Assembly: GCF_016907695.1 (NCBI RefSeq)
Contig: NZ_JAFBCK010000001.1
Span: 1,426,001 to 1,490,000 of the forward strand
From: Actinokineospora baliensis
GTDB taxonomy: Bacteria > Actinomycetota > Actinomycetes > Mycobacteriales > Pseudonocardiaceae
DNA: 64,000 bases
Direction of reading: 5' to 3'
The notes under the pieces were generated by a model. It made no database searches, had not been told where the DNA came from, and saw nothing but the letters and a program-made list of their open reading frames with translations. The position numbers and the translations under genes are program-made. Of the stretch, positions 25,716 to 33,364 are shown piece by piece (position 1 is the first letter of the stretch; every line of letters starts with the position of its first letter).

Positions 25716-26525
25716 GTGAGTACTGCGAACAACACCCCCGGCCTCGTCGTCCTCGCCGTCGATGACGAGAAGGCTGGCATGGACGTGCTGGTCGAGCGGC
25801 TCAACGGCAACCGGCACGTGCGCCGGGTCCTGTCCGCGTTCGACGCGACCGAGGCCCTGCTGCTGCTCTCCGGCGACGACCCGGAGCTGGCCAGCCGCAA
25901 GGACCAGGGCCTGTCGGTCGTCGACGCGGTGTTCGCCGACCTGGACATGCCGGGGCTCACCGGCATGGAGCTGGCCAAGGTGCTCGCCGGGTTCAAACCG
26001 GCGCCGGTGCTGGTGTTCGTCACCGCGCACAGCCACGAGGCGGTCGCCGCCTTCGAGCTCGGCGCGGTCGACTACCTGCTCAAGCCCGCCGAGCAGCCGC
26101 GCATCGACAAGGCCATGGAGCGGGTGCTCGCCAAGATCCACCAGAACGGCGGCGGCAACCAGAACCCGGTCCCCGAGCAGCGCGACGACGAGGTCATCCC
26201 GGTCGAGCTCGCGGGCACCACGAAGCTGGTGTCGCGCGCGTCGGTGCGCTGGGTCGAGGCGCAGGGCGACTACGCCAGGCTCTACACCTCCGACGGCTCG
26301 CACCTGGTGCGCATCCCGCTCGCGCAGTTGGAGGAGCGCTGGGAGAAGGCCGGGTTCGTGCGCATCCACCGGTCGTACCTGGTCCCGATCTCGCTGATCA
26401 CCGAGCTGCGGATGGGCGGGTCGGGCTACTCGGTGGTGATCGGGCACGAGGAGAAGGTCCTGCCGGTCAGCCGCAGGCACACCCGTGAGCTCAAGGACCG
26501 GCTGGTCCGGGGCGGCGGGGCGTGA
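25716..26525 (+). CDS. LytTR-family response regulator
   Basis: A 269-aa DNA-binding response regulator. The receiver domain (residues 1-130) shows AVDDEKAGMDVL, phospho-acceptor Asp in VFADLDMPGLTGMEL (about residue 72), VFVTAHSHEAV and the conserved Lys in DYLLKPAE. The LytTR domain (about 165-269) shows WVEAQGDYARLYTSDG, HLVRIPLAQLEERW and RIHRSYLVPISLI. It binds direct repeats upstream of its target in characterised family members. Its stop overlaps the start of the next gene (GTGA), placing it in an operon with the symporter accessory protein and symporter it probably controls. Confidence 0.92.
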   Translation: MSTANNTPGLVVLAVDDEKAGMDVLVERLNGNRHVRRVLSAFDATEALLLLSGDDPELASRKDQGLSVVDAVFADLDMPGLTGMELAKVLAGFKPAPVLVFVTAHSHEAVAAFELGAVDYLLKPAEQPRIDKAMERVLAKIHQNGGGNQNPVPEQRDDEVIPVELAGTTKLVSRASVRWVEAQGDYARLYTSDGSHLVRIPLAQLEERWEKAGFVRIHRSYLVPISLITELRMGGSGYSVVIGHEEKVLPVSRRHTRELKDRLVRGGGA

Positions 26526-26914
26526 GCACCCCGGGGTCCGGTGGGTCCCCGCAGCCGCGCCCGCGCCGCAAGAAGGTCGTGCTCGCCGATTCCCGCGCGC
26601 CGGTCACCGTGCTGCGCACCGTGGTCGAGTTGGAGGAGCAGACCAGCTGGGCCGAGGAGGTGGTGCGCTCGTTCATCCGCACCCAGTTCCGGGCCGCGGT
26701 GAAGTTCGCCGTCGGCACCCTGCTGCTCTTCGGCGCGCTGCCGCTGACGTTCTACGTGTTCCCCGAGCTGTCGGACGTCGAGTTCGCCGGGGTGTCGCTG
26801 CCGTGGCTGATGCTGGGTGTGGCGCCGTTCCCGGTGCTGTTCGGCATCGGGTACTGGTACAACGTGGTCGCCGAGAGCAACGAGCGCGACTTCGTCGACA
26901 TGGTCGAGAAGTAG
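26522..26914 (+). CDS. DUF485-like small membrane protein, symporter partner
   Basis: A 130-aa protein with a basic N-terminus (PQPRPRRKKVVL). Two transmembrane helices are separated by a short loop (VKFAVGTLLLFGALPLTFYVF and WLMLGVAPFPVLFGIGYWYN). The tail has ESNERDFVDMVEK. This topology and position are those of the DUF485/YjcH proteins encoded beside acetate/pyruvate symporters. It overlaps the LytTR gene by 4 bp and is 4 bp from the symporter start. The assignment to DUF485 itself is by analogy of topology and context. Confidence 0.65.
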   Translation: MSTPGSGGSPQPRPRRKKVVLADSRAPVTVLRTVVELEEQTSWAEEVVRSFIRTQFRAAVKFAVGTLLLFGALPLTFYVFPELSDVEFAGVSLPWLMLGVAPFPVLFGIGYWYNVVAESNERDFVDMVEK

Positions 26915-26918
26915 CGCG

Positions 26919-28709
26919 GTGGAGTTGAACGCCTGGGCCGTGGTGGCCATCAGCCTCGTCGGCCTCGCCACGTTCTCCCTCGGGTTCCGCAGTTCCCGGC
27001 TGGCCAGCACCACCCAGGACTTCCTCGTCGCCAGGCGCACGGTCCGGTCCAGGCGCAACGCGGCGGCGATCTCCGGGGAGTACCTGTCGGCGGCGTCGTT
27101 CCTCGGTGTCGCCGGGCTCGTGCTCAAGGACGGCGCCGACGCGCTGTGGTACCCGATCGGCTTCACCGCGGGCTACCTCACGCTGATGCTCTTCGTCGCC
27201 GCGCCACTACGCCGTTCTGGTGCCTACACGTTGCCCGACTTCTGCGAGGCGCGGCTCGGGTCGGCTGGGTTGCGCAGGTTGGCAACAGCGACCGTAGTGT
27301 TCATCGGGATCCTCTATCTGGTGCCGCAGTTCCAAGGCGCTGGGTTGACCGTGCACCAGATCTTGCCGTCAGTGCCGAGTTGGAGCGGTTCGGTCCTGGT
27401 GGCGGTGCTGGTCATCATCAACGTCTTCGGTGGCGGCATGCGCGCGGTCACCTTGGTGCAGGCTTTCCAGTACTGGCTGAAGCTGTTCGCCATAGCCGCG
27501 CCCACGTTCATCCTGTGCGTGCTGTTCTTCAACCAGGGTGGAGTGAGCGGCCTAGGCGCGACGGGGTTGTCTGAGCCGCTGCCACCCCGGTTCACGCGCG
27601 ACGCGGTGATCACTGTTGAGACCGACGTGGTGCTGCAGGTCAAGGACGGTGTGTGGCTGTCGGCCAATGGCACGGTGGACAACGCCCCCGCGACTGGCCA
27701 GGTTTATTGGGGTCCTGGTAACCACGCGGTGGACGAGGGGACCGAACTGCGGTTCTCAGAAGGCAGCGAGACCCCTGTCGTTCACCCCGCCGCGCTCGAC
27801 AACGCGTCTTGGCTGCGACCGGTCAACGGCACCGGCGACCTCTTCACCACGTACTCGCTGATCATCGGCTTGTTCCTGGGCACCATGGGCCTGCCGCACG
27901 TGCTGGTGCGGTTCTATACGAACCCGGACGGGAAGGCCGCGCGACGCACGACATTACATGTGCTGCTGCTGCTCGGCTTGTTCTATGTATTCCCGATCCT
28001 TCTCGGTGCTCTATCGCGCGTGTACGCGCCAGAACTGTTGGTAGCTGGGCGAACCGATGCCGCCGTGTTGGCACTGCCACTGAAGATCGCGCCTAACGCA
28101 CTCGGCGAGATCCTCGGTGCGGTCACCGCCGCGGGAGCGTTCGCCGCCTTCTTGTCGACGTCGTCCGGGCTCGTGGTGAGCGTCGCGGGTGTGTTGTCGA
28201 CCGACATCCTCAAGGGCCGGATACGCGACTTCCGGTTCGGGACGGCGCTCGCCGGGGGAGTGCCGTTGGCGTTGGCGCTGGTGCTGCGACCCAGCGACAT
28301 CTCGCTCAGCATCGGCATGACCTTCGCGCTGGCCGCGTCCACGTTCTCCCCGGTCCTGCTGCTGGGCATCTGGTGGCGCAAGATCACCTGGGTCGGCGCG
28401 GCGGCGGGCATGGTGGTCGGCGGCACCATGGTGCTGACCTCGATCGTGATCACCACGGTCAGCGGCTACACCGGCGGCTGGGCGCCCTCGTTCCTGCAGC
28501 AGCCCGCCCTGGCCACGGTGCCCATCGCCTTCCTGGTCGTCATGATCACCAGCAAGGCCACCCAGGGGCGGATCCCGCCGGACACCAACCGCATCCGGTT
28601 GCGCATGCACGCCCCTGACCGGCTCGGCTTCATCCGCGACCGCGACATCGCCCGGTTCGGCACCGCCGAGGAACGCACCCGGCTGGCGAACGGACGACAC
28701 CGCCGCTGA
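26919..28709 (+). CDS. Sodium:solute symporter (SSS family, acetate/pyruvate symporter-like)
   Basis: A 596-aa transporter with about 13 helices. Typical SSS features: STTQDFLVARRTVRSRRNAAAISGEYLSAASFLG near the N-terminus, GAYTLPDFCEARLGS, and AAGAFAAFLSTSSGLVVSVAGVLSTDI in the sodium-site region. Unusually, a polar loop of about 95 residues (about 220-305, containing VLQVKDGVWLSANG and a GNHAVDEGTELRFSEGSE stretch) is inserted between hydrophobic helices. Codons across 27200-28100 are more A/T-ended than the flanks, and codon 346 is TTA (27954). Context with a DUF485-like partner and LytS/LytTR suggests carboxylate uptake. Confidence 0.87.
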   Translation: MELNAWAVVAISLVGLATFSLGFRSSRLASTTQDFLVARRTVRSRRNAAAISGEYLSAASFLGVAGLVLKDGADALWYPIGFTAGYLTLMLFVAAPLRRSGAYTLPDFCEARLGSAGLRRLATATVVFIGILYLVPQFQGAGLTVHQILPSVPSWSGSVLVAVLVIINVFGGGMRAVTLVQAFQYWLKLFAIAAPTFILCVLFFNQGGVSGLGATGLSEPLPPRFTRDAVITVETDVVLQVKDGVWLSANGTVDNAPATGQVYWGPGNHAVDEGTELRFSEGSETPVVHPAALDNASWLRPVNGTGDLFTTYSLIIGLFLGTMGLPHVLVRFYTNPDGKAARRTTLHVLLLLGLFYVFPILLGALSRVYAPELLVAGRTDAAVLALPLKIAPNALGEILGAVTAAGAFAAFLSTSSGLVVSVAGVLSTDILKGRIRDFRFGTALAGGVPLALALVLRPSDISLSIGMTFALAASTFSPVLLLGIWWRKITWVGAAAGMVVGGTMVLTSIVITTVSGYTGGWAPSFLQQPALATVPIAFLVVMITSKATQGRIPPDTNRIRLRMHAPDRLGFIRDRDIARFGTAEERTRLANGRHRR

Positions 28710-28767
28710 CCGTGCAACCTCCCGGGCCACTTGTGCGTAGAGGTGGTGGACACAGGGGAGGGCGCGG

Positions 28768-29262
28768 GTGCTGCGGGTTCGCGACGAGGAGTTCGCCGAG
28801 TTCTTCTCGGCCCGCTTCGAGGCCTACCGGCGGATCGCGCACGCCCTGTGCGGCAACTGGTCGTTGGCGGAGGAACTGGCGCAGGAGTCGTTCGTGAAGG
28901 TGTACGCGCGGTGGTCCAAGGTCCGCCTCGACTCGGCTGACGCGTACCTGCGCACCGTGTTGACCAGGGCGTTCCTCGACACCAAGCGGCGCGGACGGGC
29001 CAGGGAACAGCCGGTGGCCGAGGTGCCGGACTGCGCGGTCGGCGACGAGTCCGCGGTGGCGGAGCAGGAGGTTCTTCGGGCGGCGCTACTGGGGGTGCCG
29101 CCCGGGCAACGTGCCGTGCTCGTGCTGCGGTTCGTCGCCGACCTGTCGGTGGAGGAGGTGGCGGTGGCGTTGGGGTGCTCGGTGGGGACCGTCAAGAGCC
29201 AGACCGCCAGGGGGCTCGCCGCGCTGCGGGCGGCGTACCCGGAGAGTGTGAGGTGCAACTGA
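28768..29262 (+). CDS. SigE-family ECF sigma factor
   Basis: A 164-aa sigma-70 family factor with region 2 (FFSARFEAYRRIAHALCGNWSLAEELAQESFVKVYARW) and region 4 (LLGVPPGQRAVLVLRFVADLSVEEVAVALGCSVGTVKSQTARGLAAL). The style is that of the actinobacterial SigE family (SigE-like, 160-180 aa). GGGGAGG precedes GTG 28768. It overlaps the next gene (TGATG), a membrane protein that is the probable anti-sigma factor or sensor. Confidence 0.92.
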   Translation: MLRVRDEEFAEFFSARFEAYRRIAHALCGNWSLAEELAQESFVKVYARWSKVRLDSADAYLRTVLTRAFLDTKRRGRAREQPVAEVPDCAVGDESAVAEQEVLRAALLGVPPGQRAVLVLRFVADLSVEEVAVALGCSVGTVKSQTARGLAALRAAYPESVRCN

Positions 29263-30113
29263 TGCAGCTCGACGAGCGCGCCCTGCACACCCTCCTCGAC
29301 GGTCCCGCCCCCGCGGCGACCACCACGCTGGCGATGGTCGTGCGCCGCGGCAGGCGCAAGATCCGCTCCAGGCTGCTCGGCGTGGGGGTGGTGGTCGTGC
29401 TGGTCTTCGGCATGGCGGGCGGGTTCGTCGTGGTGGCGACACCGCCGCCCGCCGGACCGGCGTGGATCACCTCGGGACGCGAGCTCGACTGGCCGCGGGT
29501 CACCCTGTCCCGTTCGGAGCGGGTGGCGCGCGGCCAGGTCGGTCCAACGCCGAGGCCGGTGTCGGGTGCGACGTCCAGGTGTCCGACGGGCGTCCTGCCC
29601 CAGCTCGTGTTCGGGGAGGTCGCCGCCGTCGACCTGCTCAAGGTCCGGCCCGCTCTGGTGGCGGTGCTGCCCACCACCGAGGTCGGCACGTGGGAGGGCG
29701 TGTCCTCGATGAAGCTGACGGGCGTCGGCGGCGTCGGGAACATCGTCGAGCTGAACCTGGCGGATTCCGACGGCGTTGGCAGCCTGTCCCTCAGCCGCGC
29801 GAGCTTCACCGGTAGCCCGACCGCCTACGCCGATGCCCTCGCTTTCGTCGACGGGAACTGCGAGCCGCCCAAGCGCCGCACGACCGCAGACGGCACGGTC
29901 ATCCAGGTCTACGCGGCGGTGCCCGAGCCGAACAGCGTGCTTCGGATGAAGGCGCGGATCTTCAGGCCTAGTGGCGAGCTGCTCATCATCGAGGCCAGGA
30001 ACATGCGGGTAAGCGCAACAAGCTTCAAAGAGGGCTCGGCGTCGGCTATAGACCGGCAGCCCCTGCCTATGACAGAACAGCAGCTCGGCACAGTCGCGGA
30101 GCTGGCCGCATAG
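29262..30113 (+). CDS. Membrane protein coupled to the SigE-family sigma factor (probable regulator)
   Basis: A 283-aa protein. The cytoplasmic N-terminus (MQLDERALHTLLDGPAPAATTTL) is short and lacks a zinc-finger anti-sigma motif. One transmembrane helix (LLGVGVVVVLVFGMAGGFVVVA, about 38-59) is followed by an extracytoplasmic domain of about 220 aa containing two cysteines (ATSRCPTGVL and VDGNCEPPKRR). It is translationally coupled to the sigma gene (TGATG), as expected for a cognate anti-sigma or co-sensor. Role is inferred from context only. Confidence 0.7.
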   Translation: MQLDERALHTLLDGPAPAATTTLAMVVRRGRRKIRSRLLGVGVVVVLVFGMAGGFVVVATPPPAGPAWITSGRELDWPRVTLSRSERVARGQVGPTPRPVSGATSRCPTGVLPQLVFGEVAAVDLLKVRPALVAVLPTTEVGTWEGVSSMKLTGVGGVGNIVELNLADSDGVGSLSLSRASFTGSPTAYADALAFVDGNCEPPKRRTTADGTVIQVYAAVPEPNSVLRMKARIFRPSGELLIIEARNMRVSATSFKEGSASAIDRQPLPMTEQQLGTVAELAA

Positions 30114-30160
30114 AGGCCCTTCACCCGCGTCCTACGCCCGGGCGTGGCAGCATCAACGGC

Positions 30161-30493
30161 GTGATGCCCAACAGCGTGCCCGCCGTAGACGTCAGCGCCA
30201 TCCCCGCCGACGCCACCCTGCTCGACGTGCGCGAACAGGACGAGTGGGACGCTGGCCACGCCCCGACCGCACGGCACATCCCCATGGGCGAGCTCGTCGA
30301 GCGCCTCGGGGAGCTCCCGGCCGACGGGCAGGTCTATGTGATCTGCCGCTCCGGTGGCCGCTCCGCGCGGGTGACGCAGTACCTCAACGGCAACGGCTGG
30401 GACGCGGTCAACGTGGACGGTGGCATGCAGGTGTGGTCCGCGCTGGGCCAGCCCGTGGTCAGCGAGACCGGCTCGGAACCCCAGGTCATCTAG
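30161..30493 (+). CDS. Single-domain rhodanese-like sulfurtransferase
   Basis: A 110-aa rhodanese domain. LLDVREQDEWDAGHAPTARHIPMGEL is the CH2A region, and the active-site loop is VICRSGGRSARV with the persulfide Cys about residue 62. NVDGGMQVWSALGQPV is the C-terminal signature. It can transfer sulfane sulfur in thiol or cyanide metabolism. Start is GTG 30161, followed directly by an in-frame ATG. A 12-bp palindrome ACGCCCGGGCGT lies at 30134-30145. The next gene starts 3 bp after its stop. Confidence 0.92.
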   Translation: MMPNSVPAVDVSAIPADATLLDVREQDEWDAGHAPTARHIPMGELVERLGELPADGQVYVICRSGGRSARVTQYLNGNGWDAVNVDGGMQVWSALGQPVVSETGSEPQVI

Positions 30494-30495
30494 CC

Positions 30496-31383
30496 GTGTA
30501 CCCGGGCTACGACTGGGTGGCCACCCCGCCGCCCACCGCCAAGGCACCAGACCCCCCACTCCGGTTGCCCTACCTCGGCCCGCCCAAGTACCGAACCCCA
30601 CCGCGCTGGGGTTTCCCCGCACTCGCCTGGCGCTGGCCAACGGCAGTAGCTGGCGCGGCCGACGAGGGCCCGTCCCCGGTCGAGCGCGTCCGCGGCCGAG
30701 CCCGCCTCGCTGCGTCGGCCTTGTGGTTGTTGGCGGCCGTCGCCGTGATCGCCGCAGGTGCAGAGGTCTGGCGTTATGTGCTGCTGCTAGAGAGCCGCAC
30801 CGGTGCTCTATCGCGCGCGGTAGTCCAGTGGTCCGACAGCCTCGTCACCACCGGCGCGGTTCTGTCTTTTGCCGCAGGCCTACTAAGCCTGGCCACAGTC
30901 CTCTGGTGGCTCCACGCCGCCCGCCAAGCCGCTGCGGAACTGGCCGGCTACCACCCAGCCCGCGACGAGTGGCAATTGGTTCCGGGCCTCTTGATCCCCG
31001 GCCTCAACCTCATAGTCCCCGGCGCCGTCCTGGCCGAGCTCGAACACGCCATCCTCCGCCGCCCCCACGACGAACGCCCCCACCCCTCCCCGCTCCTCAA
31101 AGCGTGGTGGACCACCTGGGCGGTCAGCGGCCTCCTCTTCGCCACCACCCTCCTCTGGCGAATCCCCACCACAGCCCAATCCCAAGCCGACGGCGTAGTG
31201 CTGACAGCGGTTCTCGACCTCACCGCAGCCGCCACAGCAGTCCTCACCATCCGCCTAGTGGACCGCCTCTCTCTGCTTCTGGCCCCCATAAACCCCTCCT
31301 CAGTCCGCCGCCTCCGGGTAGTCCACATAGAAACCCCCGGCACCCCCACCCGCGCCGCGCGCCCCACCACCGCCACCCGCTAA
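30496..31383 (+). CDS. DUF4328 domain-containing membrane protein
   Basis: A 295-aa protein with a Pro-rich cytoplasmic N-terminus (about 65 aa) and then four to six helices. DUF4328 signatures are WLHAARQAAAELAGYHPARDEWQLVPGLLIPGLNLIVPGAVLAELEHAI and LLKAWWTTWAVSGLLF. The function of the family is unknown. GTG 30496 follows the rhodanese stop by two bases, so the two are probably cotranscribed. The 3' half uses many C-ended Pro and Ala codons. Confidence 0.85.
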   Translation: MYPGYDWVATPPPTAKAPDPPLRLPYLGPPKYRTPPRWGFPALAWRWPTAVAGAADEGPSPVERVRGRARLAASALWLLAAVAVIAAGAEVWRYVLLLESRTGALSRAVVQWSDSLVTTGAVLSFAAGLLSLATVLWWLHAARQAAAELAGYHPARDEWQLVPGLLIPGLNLIVPGAVLAELEHAILRRPHDERPHPSPLLKAWWTTWAVSGLLFATTLLWRIPTTAQSQADGVVLTAVLDLTAAATAVLTIRLVDRLSLLLAPINPSSVRRLRVVHIETPGTPTRAARPTTATR

Positions 31384-31387
31384 CCGC

Positions 31388-33364
31388 CTACTGGCGCCAC
31401 CTGTCGAACAACGCCCGGGTGTCCTTGGTACGCGGGTGGTCAGGCCCGAGCACCCGCAGTTGATCACCAAGAAGATCACCAAGAGCCCGCACCGCGCCGT
31501 TGACATCCCCGCTCTCACCGCGCCACCTGGCGAGGTTGTGCCGTGTGGTGAGCGTCGATGGGTGATCCGGACCGAGGAAGTGGATTTGGTCAGCTAGTAG
31601 GGCGCCGAGGTCCTGCACCGCACCAGCGAAGTCTCCAGTCCTGCCTCGCCAGTGCGCGAGGTTGTGCTGTGTGACCAGGGTGTGCGGGTGTCCTCGGCCG
31701 TGCACCCTGAGCAAATCCTTCAGCACTTCGGCGTAGCCAAGCACCGCGCCGACGCTGTCGCCCGCGGCTCCTCGCCAGTATGCGAGGGCGTGCCGTGTGG
31801 CGAGGCTGTCCGGATCGTCGGGCCCGAACAGTCGCGACAAGTCGGAGAGCAGGTCGAGCAGCCCCGCGACCGCGCCCAAGGCGTCCCCCACGTGTCCACG
31901 CCACTGTGAGAAGTTCTGTCGCGCGGACAGTGAGATGCGGTGGTCGGGCCCGAAAACCCGCAGCGTGTCGGCGAGCAGGTCAGCAAAGGCGTGAGTCGCA
32001 CCAACGACGTCACCGGCTTGCCCTCGCCAGTACGCGAGGTCGTGCCGCGCGACCAGCGTGTCCCTGTGATCCGCGCCCAAGTGGACCGCAGCGGCACCGG
32101 CGATCTCCTCCTGGAGGTCCCTTGCCGCCAGGGCCTGCCCAGCGTCTCCCACACTCTCGGCCACGCGGAACAGGAGTTCATGACGGCGAGCGCTCCACAG
32201 CAGGGGGCCGCAGTGATGCGCCAGCGCGAGCGCGTTCGCGCGCAACATCACGGCGAACTCCTGGTCCCGTTCCACATCGGGCCACGATTCGGCGATGGCA
32301 TCGGCGACCGGACCGACGAGCTTCGAGAAATCGCTGAGCCGCTCACGGGTCGCCTGCTGGACCAAGGCATGGGCCCGGATCACCGGGTCGGGGCTGTCAT
32401 CCGCGGTGATCAGGCTGAACCGCCGCAGTGCGGTCAGGGCTCGCTCGACGTCGATGTCCAGGCGAACGGCGGCGAGCACGGACAGCGGGATGCCATTCGG
32501 GTCCAGCAGCGAGATGGCGTTGAGCATCGGTCGTGCAGCACCGACTGGCTCCAGTTGATCCGCCGCTGCCACCGAAATGGACCACGTCGTCGCCACGGTG
32601 TCACTGCGGCCGTCGGCGCCGGTCCAATCCGTGGGGAACATCGCGGCCAACGCCTCTGTGCGCCACTTCTCGACGTACTTGGCGTACGTCATGCCCGGCA
32701 CCATCGCCACGTAGGCAGCGGCCTGGCTGAGCGCCAGCGGTAGGTGCCCCAGCAACTCGGCCAACTCGCTGCCGCCCTCGCCCAGGTAGGCCTGGGATTC
32801 GGCGGGTGTGAAGACCCCTAGGTCAACCAGCTGTCGACCAGCGGCCCGCAACGACGGTTCGTTCCGCCGCGTTGTCACCACGAGTCGACCGGACTCGCCT
32901 ATGCGAGGCCAGAGCCCGACCATGTCCGCTGGATCGGCCAGGTCGTCGAGCACCAGAAGCCAGCTTTGGTCTGTGGTGGAGCACCAGTCCAGGAACGGTC
33001 TCGCGTCTTCGACCGGGTGGCCGGTCACGACCGTGCCCAGCTCGGCCAGTCCGCTGATCACCCCAGCCCGACCTGACGCCGTAACCCAGCCCACTAGCGC
33101 CACGTCCCGCATGCGGTTGGCGTAGTCAGCCGCGAGCTGGGTCTTACCGACTCCGCCCAGACCGGATAAGACCACCGCTCCAGTCGTCAGTGCGTCCAAC
33201 GAAGGCACTGCCCGCGGCTGGAACCCTTCCACGACCACCGGCACCGCCCCTGACCGGTAGCGCACCTGTTCCTGCGGTGCGGAGCCGAAGTAAACGTTTC
33301 CGTGCACAGCCCCGGCTTGCAGTACATGCCCCGACACCGTCCCCGCTTGCACGTTGTCCGTCAC
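31388..33364 (-). CDS. STAND ATPase: NB-ARC with C-terminal 42-residue TPR repeats
   Basis: A 658-aa NLR-like signalling ATPase. Residues 5-28 are two tandem near-identical 10-mers, VQAGTVSGHV and LQAGAVHGNV, then YFG. The NB-ARC core has Walker A VVLSGLGGVGKTQLA (about 66), Walker B SWLLVLDDLADPAD, sensor VVTTRR and a GLPL-like LGHLPLALSQAAAYV (about 208). After a winged-helix/linker region, about five TPR repeats of 42 aa follow (pattern LGPDHPxTLxTRHNLAxWRGxxGDxxGAV, about 430-655). GTG 33364 overlaps the P450 stop (GTGA), so the two genes are coupled. Members act as ligand-triggered oligomerising switches; the output here is unknown. Confidence 0.87.
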   Translation of the reverse strand: MTDNVQAGTVSGHVLQAGAVHGNVYFGSAPQEQVRYRSGAVPVVVEGFQPRAVPSLDALTTGAVVLSGLGGVGKTQLAADYANRMRDVALVGWVTASGRAGVISGLAELGTVVTGHPVEDARPFLDWCSTTDQSWLLVLDDLADPADMVGLWPRIGESGRLVVTTRRNEPSLRAAGRQLVDLGVFTPAESQAYLGEGGSELAELLGHLPLALSQAAAYVAMVPGMTYAKYVEKWRTEALAAMFPTDWTGADGRSDTVATTWSISVAAADQLEPVGAARPMLNAISLLDPNGIPLSVLAAVRLDIDVERALTALRRFSLITADDSPDPVIRAHALVQQATRERLSDFSKLVGPVADAIAESWPDVERDQEFAVMLRANALALAHHCGPLLWSARRHELLFRVAESVGDAGQALAARDLQEEIAGAAAVHLGADHRDTLVARHDLAYWRGQAGDVVGATHAFADLLADTLRVFGPDHRISLSARQNFSQWRGHVGDALGAVAGLLDLLSDLSRLFGPDDPDSLATRHALAYWRGAAGDSVGAVLGYAEVLKDLLRVHGRGHPHTLVTQHNLAHWRGRTGDFAGAVQDLGALLADQIHFLGPDHPSTLTTRHNLARWRGESGDVNGAVRALGDLLGDQLRVLGPDHPRTKDTRALFDRWRQ

